From DASRGL01 sp035651115 (GTDB lineage Bacteria; Armatimonadota; Chthonomonadetes; Chthonomonadales; Chthonomonadaceae), in assembly GCA_035651115.1 (NCBI GenBank), contig DASRGL010000213.1:1-28173 (forward strand): a stretch of 28,173 nucleotides of DNA, in the 5' to 3' direction. The notes beneath the pieces were generated by a model. That model saw only the letters and a program-made list of their open reading frames with translations. It did not search any database and was not told the origin of the DNA. Below, piece by piece: positions 22,492-28,173 of the stretch (positions are counted from its first letter, which is position 1; every line of letters starts with the position of its first letter). The position numbers and the translations under genes are program-made.

Positions 22492-22674
22492 TCAGCCTTT
22501 GCCGAGTTCCTCGCGCACTTTCATGAGAATATGGCCCAGGCGGTTCTTCCTGCTTCCGTCTTTGCCACACCCTCAGTAGTAGTCGCCGGGCGCGTTCTCG
22601 ATTATCTCCATCTTATCGGGGCTGGTTCCCTTCTCCCAACAGGTGGCTTCCAAGTCTACAATAACGTATCGCAT
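22492..22674 (-). pseudogene. Chimeric remnant: exonuclease N-terminus joined to NADAR C-terminus
   Basis: From ATG 22674 (AAAGG upstream) the frame reads MRYVIVDLEATCWEKGTSPD, then KMEIIENAPGDYY and a TGA at 22573-22575. The first ~25 residues match the start of DEDDh 3'-5' exonucleases of the ERI-1/KapD type, with Asp7 and Glu9 of the first DxE motif. Beyond the TGA the same frame goes on GCGKDGSRKNRLGHILMKVR and EELGKG to a TGA at 22492. That tail, with PGDYY before it, matches the C-terminus of NADAR (YbiA-like) proteins, where a Trp stands at the stop position (TGG to TGA). So two genes seem to have fused by a deletion and then gained a nonsense mutation. Not expected to be functional. 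Confidence 0.7.
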
Positions 22675-22736
22675 AACAAAGCCTTTCATCAACAGATCGT
22701 CAGCGCGGCCTCTGCCATGCTCTTCCTCCTGCGGCG

Positions 22737-22764
22737 AAACAGGGCGCAACAATGCGCCCTGTTT
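22737..22764 (-). terminator. Strong hairpin terminator after the GNAT fusion gene
   Basis: AAACAGGGCGCA (22737-22748) pairs perfectly over 12 bp with TGCGCCCTGTTT (22753-22764) around ACAA. The A/T ends make it usable in both directions; it lies 17 bases past the minus-strand stop at 22781. Confidence 0.75.
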
Positions 22765-22780
22765 CATTAACCACCGGAAC

Positions 22781-25700
22781 TTACGGCAGACGACGGACTT
22801 TCGCCAGGGCCGCATACGCCTCGATCTGTGCGGTGCCGTCCGTCAGGACGAGCCAGGCGAGGTTCTCCTTCGTCTCGTTCGGCTCGAACTGGATCGGGCC
22901 GGAGGCATTCAGATGCGGGCCGTGTTCGGCCATGTCGTCGTAGCCGACGTGGGCGCGCGGAGCCGAGGCGATGAGAACGACCGTGTCGCCCGTGACGGCG
23001 TTCTCCACCGCCGCCCAGTTCCCGGCCTGCCCGTCTTCCGCGAATCCGCCGCGCCGCCGATGCTTCCTCTGGCCGTCGGACTCCCAGTGGAGAACGGCAT
23101 TCTCCCGCGTGCCGCCGACCTGAAGCCAGGCCGTGATGCCGCCCTCGCTGTGCGTCCAGGTGCGCGCGTCGGTACGGTTCGTCCAGCGCGTGACGAGAGC
23201 GACCACGTTACTGCCGGGCAGGGTCAGGTACTCGACTTCGAGTTGCAGCCAGCGCAGGTCTTTGTGTTCCGGCTGACAGACCGCGCGCACGCCCTGCCAG
23301 CGCAGCCCCCGCTCTCCGACACGCTCGACCGGCCCGCCGGTGAACTTCTCGCGGGTCAGCTTGGAGTCCCAGCCGAGCGAGGGATGCACGCCGCCGAACC
23401 AGGGATTCGTCCACTGGAAGGGCCGCGCTTCGGGATAGGCCGAGAAGAGATGGTTGACGCCCTTGCGTTCCAGCGCGAAGAGCGATCCCAGGAACTCCGG
23501 CGCGGCCCGCAGCGTCAGCAGGCCGTTCTCCACGACGACCGCGCCCTTCTCGTCCTCGGAAACGCGGAGGTCTCCCCCGGTTCCCAGCCGCACCAGCGGA
23601 ACCTCGAACGTCTCCGTCTTCGGCCCGCTGTCCAGCGCGGCCTTGAGAATCCCGGCGGCGGGCGTCTCCGGCCCCTTCACCCGCACCTCCGCCGAGAACG
23701 GATGGTCGCGATCCAGCCTTTGCAGCGCGAACTCCGTCGGCGCCACCGCGAACGTCTCGCCGGTGAGGGTCAGCGTGCCGGACAGCGCCTTGTTGCGCCG
23801 GTTCTGCACGGTCAGCGAGACGGTCTCCTCCGCTTCCATCAGCAGCGCGGGCGACGGCTCGGTACGCACCCGCAGCACGCGCTCCGGTTCCGGCGGAGCC
23901 TCCTCCGGCACGCCGGACGGCTGGATCAGCCGACGCCACCAGCCGCGCACCGACTTCCAGTCGCCGTTGCCCGCGACGAGATAGACGGGCGGCAGCACGC
24001 GCAGAGAGTGCGGCGCGAGTTCGCCCAGATCGAACGTGAGGTTCGGGAAGCGGTTCCACTGCATATCCTCTTCCGGCCCCGGATGCCAGAGGAACCCGCA
24101 GACCAGGCCCTCCTCCTCGCACGCCGCCCAGCTTTCCGTAAATCTCGCGCCGTGCGGCAGCGCGTCCATATCGCCCTGCGGGAAGTCGTGCGCCGGTTCA
24201 TGGATCAGGCCGATAGGCAGGGGCAGCGTGATATGGTCGTGCAGCCAGGGCGGTGAGCCGAAGCGCAGTTGCGCGGACTGCGGCTGGTCGGACGTGTTCA
24301 CGACGCGATGCTCAATGCGCAGCACGTTGCCGTTCAGGAAAGAGAGCGCACGTTCCACCGTCAGGCCCGGAAACTCCGGCGAGGGAAACGTGACGATCAG
24401 TTCCGGCCCGACGGCGGTATGCTCGATGCGGGCGGCGTAGAGCGCAGGCTTCATCTGCCATCCGGCGAAGGGCGGGCCGAGTTTCGGCTGTCCCAGCCCC
24501 ATCAGGCCGCGATTCGCGCCGTTGTGATGCAGCCACATCCAGCCGCCGCGCAGGTTCGTAGTCAGCCGCACCTCCGGCGACTCCAGCGCCGCGCTCTCGT
24601 CGAACGCGGCATCTATGCTCGCCACCGCCGGACTCGCCCCGAACGCGCGGAACGTGACCGGGCGGCTGCCCCGGAACTTCTCGGCCTCATAGCGCATCTG
24701 CGTCTCGAAGGCGCCCGGATTCTGCACGGAAAGGGTGAACTCGCACTGCGTTCGGAGACGCGGCAGCAGCGTGAAGTCGTGGGCCGTCTGCGCGCAGGCG
24801 ATGTCAGGATGCGCGTCCAGCGCCAGCCGCCCGGTGACGGGCGTATCCAGATGGCTCTTGAGCGTGACGACGATCTTCTCCTCGCGACCGGGAAAGATGC
24901 CCTGCCCATGATACTCGATCTCGATGGGCCGCACGACCTTGACGCCTGTCTCCAGCACGAGCGGCTGCCCGTCTATGAGCAGCGTGGATCGGACGCGGTG
25001 CGCCGTCTGGCCTTCGCGCCGGGGCTGCGCGTCGGGCGCGATGCGCAGTTCGTGGGTCAGGGTGGTCTCTCTGTCCACGTGCAGGCGCTCCTGCACGCTC
25101 ACCTCCAGCCCGTCCTCGGCCTCCGTCAGCAGCGCGACCTCCAGGGCGCGGCCTCCGTGCGGCGTGATCTCCCAGGTGATGGGAACGGTCTCGCCCGCCG
25201 GAGCCTCCTCGACCGGAATGACGCAGGAGACGGCGTATTCGGGCGTCTCCAGGGCCGTCAGCCGCTCGGAGGCGGCGTCGAAGATCAGGTTGAGGAAATC
25301 GTCGCCATCGCGGAAGCGATAAGGATAGACCTTCATGCCCTTCCACTTCACGTCGTCCGGCGCGACGACGATCTCGCGCTCCAGGCAGTCGTACCAGTCG
25401 CGGTTGGCGAAGAACGCCTTGCCCGCCGGAATCGTCAGCGCGGTGGGCAGGAAGTTGCGCATGAATACGTCGGTTTCGGGAACCCAGTGGAAGCCGGTCT
25501 TTTTGTAGAGCGGCACGGCTTTGGTGTTGCCGGGCCAGGTGTGCAGCGTCACCTGCCGGTAGCCCAGTTCGGTGCAGCGCCGCACCATATCGCGCAGCAG
25601 CATCTTGCCGACACCCTTGCCGTGATGCGACAGCCGCGCGCCGAGCAGACCGATGTAGGAGATGTCGCGCTGCCCGGCCTGCGCTTCCAGGTTGCAGAAG

Positions 25701-25903
25701 CCGACGAACTCGCCCTCATGCTCCACGACGCAGACGGCCACGTTGTGCATCCGCTTGCCGTGCGCCTGGATCGTCTCCGCCGTCTCCAGGTTGCCGCGCG
25801 TAAAGCCGCCCGGCCAGGCGGTATCGAAATCGTTGAACATGGCCGCAACGCGCTCTGCGTCGCGCCGATCCTGCATATCTATCTCACGTACCTGGTATGA
25901 CAT
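22781..25903 (-). CDS. Giant GNAT acetyltransferase fused to beta-sandwich domains
   Basis: 1040 residues from ATG 25903 with AGGAGG five bases upstream. Residues 1-155 form a GNAT N-acetyltransferase: EGEFVGFCNLEA, YIGLLGARLSHHGKGVGKML (acetyl-CoA loop near 94-100), then LGYRQVTLHTWPGNTKAVPL and YKKTGF. The remaining ~880 residues are beta-rich. Segments about 445-665 (WMWLHHNGANRGLMGLGQPK; ALSFLNGNVLRIEHRVVNTS) and 795-1030 (GSLFALERKGVNHLFSAYPE; WTNPWFGGVHPSLGW) resemble galactose-mutarotase-like supersandwiches, with Ig-like stretches between them. There is no signal peptide and no frameshift. It could acetylate a sugar or peptide recognised by the C-terminal part; the function is unknown. 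It stands alone with its own terminator. Confidence 0.85.
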   Translation of the reverse strand: MSYQVREIDMQDRRDAERVAAMFNDFDTAWPGGFTRGNLETAETIQAHGKRMHNVAVCVVEHEGEFVGFCNLEAQAGQRDISYIGLLGARLSHHGKGVGKMLLRDMVRRCTELGYRQVTLHTWPGNTKAVPLYKKTGFHWVPETDVFMRNFLPTALTIPAGKAFFANRDWYDCLEREIVVAPDDVKWKGMKVYPYRFRDGDDFLNLIFDAASERLTALETPEYAVSCVIPVEEAPAGETVPITWEITPHGGRALEVALLTEAEDGLEVSVQERLHVDRETTLTHELRIAPDAQPRREGQTAHRVRSTLLIDGQPLVLETGVKVVRPIEIEYHGQGIFPGREEKIVVTLKSHLDTPVTGRLALDAHPDIACAQTAHDFTLLPRLRTQCEFTLSVQNPGAFETQMRYEAEKFRGSRPVTFRAFGASPAVASIDAAFDESAALESPEVRLTTNLRGGWMWLHHNGANRGLMGLGQPKLGPPFAGWQMKPALYAARIEHTAVGPELIVTFPSPEFPGLTVERALSFLNGNVLRIEHRVVNTSDQPQSAQLRFGSPPWLHDHITLPLPIGLIHEPAHDFPQGDMDALPHGARFTESWAACEEEGLVCGFLWHPGPEEDMQWNRFPNLTFDLGELAPHSLRVLPPVYLVAGNGDWKSVRGWWRRLIQPSGVPEEAPPEPERVLRVRTEPSPALLMEAEETVSLTVQNRRNKALSGTLTLTGETFAVAPTEFALQRLDRDHPFSAEVRVKGPETPAAGILKAALDSGPKTETFEVPLVRLGTGGDLRVSEDEKGAVVVENGLLTLRAAPEFLGSLFALERKGVNHLFSAYPEARPFQWTNPWFGGVHPSLGWDSKLTREKFTGGPVERVGERGLRWQGVRAVCQPEHKDLRWLQLEVEYLTLPGSNVVALVTRWTNRTDARTWTHSEGGITAWLQVGGTRENAVLHWESDGQRKHRRRGGFAEDGQAGNWAAVENAVTGDTVVLIASAPRAHVGYDDMAEHGPHLNASGPIQFEPNETKENLAWLVLTDGTAQIEAYAALAKVRRLP

Positions 25904-26027
25904 CGCATCCTCCTCTGCCCCTCGGGCGAACGCATCTCCTCATCTCTACGGTACTCCGGCCTGGCGCGTTTTGCGGAAACGAATCGGGGAGGGATTGCGC
26001 GCGGGCTGTGGAGAGTCTCTGAATCTA
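25904..26027. other. Divergent intergenic region, GNAT gene side
   Basis: Only the ribosome-binding site of the minus-strand GNAT gene is clear. I see no convincing promoter for either direction in these bases. Confidence 0.3.
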
Positions 26028-26196
26028 TGAGCCGAAAACCCCCGCCAAAGTTGCAGCCTTCGGGCCGCGAACCCGGCAGCAAAGCCATGGGCGGCATCGG
26101 TCAGCGCACGGCTGCCTTTTCTCTATCGCTCCAGCCTGGCCGGAATGCAAATCCGGCTCCGGATGGCTGCGAAAATCGCTGGGAGAGGCTGTTTTT
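26028..26196 (+). ncRNA. Candidate structured leader RNA / riboswitch
   Basis: The stretch from 26028 to about 26120 contains GCCAAAG, then GGCAGCAAAGCCATGGG and CGGTCAGCGCACGGCTGCC. These recall, imperfectly, the GGCAAAC...GACGCAAAGCC...GGCAGCCGGGCTGCC blocks of the c-di-GMP-I (GEMM) riboswitch. Downstream, CAGCC(T) at 26132 can pair either with GGCTG at 26165-26169 or with AGGCTG at 26186-26191, the latter followed by TTTTT, like an expression platform with a terminator. A further hairpin is GCCGGA/TCCGGC at 26139-26157. It would lead into the lipoprotein gene at 26386. The class is uncertain. Confidence 0.35.
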
Positions 26197-26385
26197 GCGT
26201 GCTGACTGCCGGTGATCGCTGTCACGATCCTTCTGTCTGCACGTCAACTTTTTCTGGTATCTGCCGTATTTGAGTGCGGTTCGGCACGCGAGGAATCCCC
26301 CGACTTTCCTCCGCATAGCCCCGCCCCGGCTCTGCTCGACCCTGCCGACCCTACATTCTACTCTCATGAAGGAGAAGAACGATCT

Positions 26386-27210
26386 ATGCTGACTCGTAAA
26401 CTCGGTCTGCTTCCCTGGATCGGGACGCTCGGAGTGCTTGCCGCGCTTCTCGCTGGCTGCGGAGGCAACAACAGCCTCGGCCCCGGCGCGAACACCACCA
26501 GCCGCGTGCGTGTCTTCAATGCGCTGGGCGGCTGTCCCGGCGCCGGAGCGGTCACCGTGCTTCAGAGCAACAACGCCGTCGCGCTCAACCCGGCCAATGG
26601 CGTGGCCTATGGCACGGCCTCCGGCTATCAACTGGTGCGTTCCGGCAACGGCATCAACACGAACGTCTATACAGCCGGCACGACCACTCCGCCCCTTGCG
26701 CCCCAGGTGTCCATAGACCTCTCGCCGCACGACACCAATTCCAACAATGGAACCTATACGGTGGCGGTCTCCGGCGTCTGCGGCCAGACGACGGGAGCGC
26801 CCGCCGCGCCCCAGATCAAGCGGTATATTGACAATCCGGGAACGCCTGCGACCAACCAGGCGCTCTTGCGCGTGGTCAATCTCTCCCCGGATGCCGGTTC
26901 GGTCGTTCTCTACAACACCAGCGGCAACCCGCCCGTACCGATTGCGGTGGCCGGTTTCCCGACGAACGGCGTCGGGTATCTCGGCAATACCGACTATGTC
27001 GCTGTGACGCCGATTGCGGGCCAGTCCTTCAACTTCAGCCTGATCTCTGCGGGCCAGGCGCTGCCGCTGCCCGCCAATGCGGGCGTCGCCAATCTTCAGG
27101 CGGGGAACGCCTATACGCTCTTCGTCTTCGGCGAGGTGAACCCGACCGGCGGCGGCCAGCCGCTCAACATCGTCCTCGTGCAGGATGCGCCCATCACCAA
27201 CCCGCCCTAA
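26386..27210 (+). CDS. DUF4397-type lipoprotein
   Basis: 274 residues from ATG 26386 with AAGGAG upstream; a longer open frame to 26212 crosses non-coding sequence. The signal peptide MLTRKLGLLPWIGTLGVLAA ends with the lipobox LLAGC, Cys25 being lipidated. The mature protein is beta-rich, with two DUF4397-like stretches: TTSRVRVFNALGGCPGAGAV and LLRVVNLSPDAGSVVLYNTS, then VAVTPIAGQSFNFSLISAGQ and YTLFVFG. DUF4397 proteins are surface or periplasmic beta-sandwich proteins of unknown role. It may be under control of the candidate leader RNA. Its TAA overlaps the TAG of the convergent gene in the sequence CTAA. Confidence 0.85.
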   Translation: MLTRKLGLLPWIGTLGVLAALLAGCGGNNSLGPGANTTSRVRVFNALGGCPGAGAVTVLQSNNAVALNPANGVAYGTASGYQLVRSGNGINTNVYTAGTTTPPLAPQVSIDLSPHDTNSNNGTYTVAVSGVCGQTTGAPAAPQIKRYIDNPGTPATNQALLRVVNLSPDAGSVVLYNTSGNPPVPIAVAGFPTNGVGYLGNTDYVAVTPIAGQSFNFSLISAGQALPLPANAGVANLQAGNAYTLFVFGEVNPTGGGQPLNIVLVQDAPITNPP

Positions 27211-27587
27211 CCGGCGCGCTCTGTTCTCGTCGCATCCCTGGGTAGAGGACATGCTGCCGCTATCCGGGGATGACTCCCTTTTCGCCACGTTCCCTCAACG
27301 AACTCGCGTAGAACAACATCTACCTTTCCGGCCTCCTCTCCCTCCCGCATCATGGCGAGAAAGTCGGCAGAGAAGACCTCCGGGTGTTTCGCCATCTCCT
27401 CAATTAACGCGTATCCCTGCATGACCGCGTCGCGTACTTCGCTCAATGCCTGCCGCAGAAATGTATTGGTTTGCTGCTCTATCAAGACACGCAGGTAGTT
27501 CGGCAGGTTACCGGAACCGTTGAACACGTCCGCGAACTGACGCGCAAAGGCTCTCAACTCTTCGTCGCTCACTCTCGTCTGTTCCAT
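27207..27587 (-). CDS. Small helical protein of unknown function
   Basis: 126 residues from ATG 27587, supported by AGGAGG eight bases upstream. The product is mostly alpha-helical and acidic in the first ~95 residues (MEQTRVSDEELRAFARQFAD; LRVLIEQQTNTFLRQALSEV; YALIEEMAKHPEVFSADFLA), with a basic, probably disordered tail. No membrane helix, signal or known motif is seen, and I do not recognise the family. It converges on the lipoprotein gene with overlapping stop codons and has no partner gene on its strand. Confidence 0.65.
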   Translation of the reverse strand: MEQTRVSDEELRAFARQFADVFNGSGNLPNYLRVLIEQQTNTFLRQALSEVRDAVMQGYALIEEMAKHPEVFSADFLAMMREGEEAGKVDVVLREFVEGTWRKGSHPRIAAACPLPRDATRTERAG

Positions 27588-27637
27588 CCTCTTTTCCTCC
27601 TACCTATAGGACGCTGATTAACCCGCCGTTTTGTTTG

Positions 27638-27846
27638 GCGGTTGAAACCGCTGCTGGACAATCACGAAGTCCGCAAAGGCGGACTGACCTACCCCCCAGC
27701 CCAGAGCGCAGCAAGCAACGCCCTTACGGCACGATCTGTCTCTTCCGAAGCGATTCGGGACAGACCGTGCGCCCCGAAAGGGCAGAGGAGGAGAGTCCAC
27801 GCAGGTGGACTTCGTGCTTTGGCAGCCGCGAATTCATTCGCCGGGC
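27638..27846. repeat. Inverted pair of double-hairpin repeat units
   Basis: Left unit, inverted (27638-27685): stem AGTCCGC-AAAG-GCGGACT (27668-27685) and GCGGTT-GA-AACCGC (27639-27652). Right unit, direct (27794-27846): AGTCCAC-GCAG-GTGGACT (27794-27811) and GCGAAT-TC-ATTCGC (27828-27841). Between them lies an imperfect long hairpin (about 27727-27772, GCACG.TCTGTC against GACAGA.CGTGC). The arrangement looks like a REP doublet (REPIN-like). No gene is seen in 27588-27928 otherwise. Confidence 0.75.
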
Positions 27847-27928
27847 AAATAGGGCAGATATTCGGGTAAAAGGGCGGCAACCAGAGGCGCGGAGAAGGCA
27901 TTATAGAGAGCAGAGGAGGAAACCACCG

Positions 27929-28030
27929 ATGAGACTAATCAAGAGCCGAACCTGTGCGACGATAGGAACGCGCCAGCGCGGGACAAGGAGACCTGCCCAT
28001 GCCCATCGAGTACATCCATACCTGCTTTGA
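27929..28030 (+). CDS. Possible 33-residue leader peptide
   Basis: ATG 27929 is preceded by AGGAGG at 10 bases. The frame gives a very basic peptide (MRLIKSRTCATIGTRQRGTR...) and ends at 28030, overlapping the start of the next gene in another frame. It could couple translation to the downstream gene or be chance. It has no recognisable homologue. Confidence 0.25.
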   Translation: MRLIKSRTCATIGTRQRGTRRPAHAHRVHPYLL

Positions 28031-28173
28031 AAATGGCTCCCCGGCGCAGTGGGAGACGGATTCGGCAGGCGTGGTTCATATCGGGCTGCTCTACGACTAC
28101 GAGTACGCCTCTCCCAACCGCGCCGCCGGTCACTGGCATTTCCAGATTCAGGCCCGCGCCGGTACGGAACTGA
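27999..28173 (+). CDS. N-terminal part of a protein resembling M14-type metallopeptidase leaders
   Basis: Partial: 58 codons from ATG 27999, running off the right edge. AAGGAG lies eight bases upstream. The visible part (MPIEYIHTCFENGSPAQWET, then a hydrophobic stretch VVHIGLLYDYEY and RAAGHWHFQIQARAGTEL) looks like a beta-sandwich. Similar N-terminal domains precede the zinc-carboxypeptidase domain in some bacterial M14 proteins, but the catalytic domain would lie outside the window, so this is a weak suggestion. No signal peptide is seen. Confidence 0.55.
   Translation, partial: MPIEYIHTCFENGSPAQWETDSAGVVHIGLLYDYEYASPNRAAGHWHFQIQARAGTEL

Noticed and set aside
22573..22575. TGA in the NADAR-like tail considered as recoded Trp or selenocysteine
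   Set aside because: TGA ends several normal genes in the window, the open frame is a chimera of two families, and no insertion element-like hairpin follows; a nonsense mutation is simpler.
26180..26195. GGGAGAGGCT considered as part of a glycine riboswitch
   Set aside because: None of the other conserved glycine-riboswitch blocks is present around it.
26212..26385. N-terminal extension of the DUF4397 lipoprotein
   Set aside because: It would bury the signal peptide and lipobox; the ATG at 26386 has a ribosome-binding site and starts the signal peptide directly.

Overview
The window looks like a piece of a chromosome from a high-GC, free-living heterotroph, most probably of the Armatimonadota. 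The best clue is the prepilin at 5693-6433. Its N-terminal helix reads ILAAILFPVFAQAREKAR and it has a C-terminal DGH box, a combination typical of the DUF1559 pseudopilins that are abundant in Armatimonadota and Planctomycetota. Repeated phytanoyl-CoA-dioxygenase-type, Gfo/Idh/MocA and TIM-barrel sugar enzymes fit the same groups. The taxonomic call is an inference; no rRNA or marker gene is present. Several genes use GTG, TTG or (once, probably) ATA starts behind good Shine-Dalgarno sequences.

Layout. 1-379: start of a GntR/AraR-type repressor (minus strand, runs off the left edge) with a consensus-like promoter. 520-1665: exported C45-type autoproteolytic hydrolase (minus). 1883-5331: plus-strand operon of SDR dehydrogenase, Gfo/Idh/MocA oxidoreductase, sugar isomerase/epimerase and PhyH-type dioxygenase. 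5352-6433: pseudopilin and small membrane protein (minus). 6589-7590: LacI-type regulator (minus), with a divergent regulatory region carrying two abutting copies of a 12-bp palindrome. 7741-14390: plus-strand cluster of cysteine hydrolase, alpha/beta hydrolase, two Gfo-type proteins, an enolase-superfamily protein and a mannonate-dehydratase-like enzyme. 14397-15848: GH32 beta-fructosidase (minus). 16010-22404: galactonate-dehydratase-like enzyme, second PhyH dioxygenase, sugar-binding protein and two sugar ABC permeases, interrupted by an inverted gene for a secreted protein. 22492-22674: chimeric pseudogene. 22781-25903: giant GNAT fusion protein (minus). 26386-28173: DUF4397-type lipoprotein, a small unknown protein and the start of a further gene.

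The coherent theme is uptake and oxidation of sugars or sugar acids. A periplasmic binding protein and two permeases import a glycoside (the ATPase is not here), GH32 or the esterase-like hydrolase releases units, Gfo and SDR enzymes oxidise and epimerise them, and two dehydratases of the UxuA and enolase superfamilies make 2-keto-3-deoxy sugar acids. The substrate cannot be read from the sequence. The LacI protein probably controls itself and the divergent cluster.

The most unusual non-coding content is a pair of ~184-bp multi-hairpin elements (9794-9976 and 18060-18244) whose ends covary. There is also a second family of paired hairpins (13222-13269 and 27638-27846) with compensatory changes, a possible structured leader RNA before the lipoprotein gene, and a pseudogene that seems to join an exonuclease N-terminus to a NADAR C-terminus.
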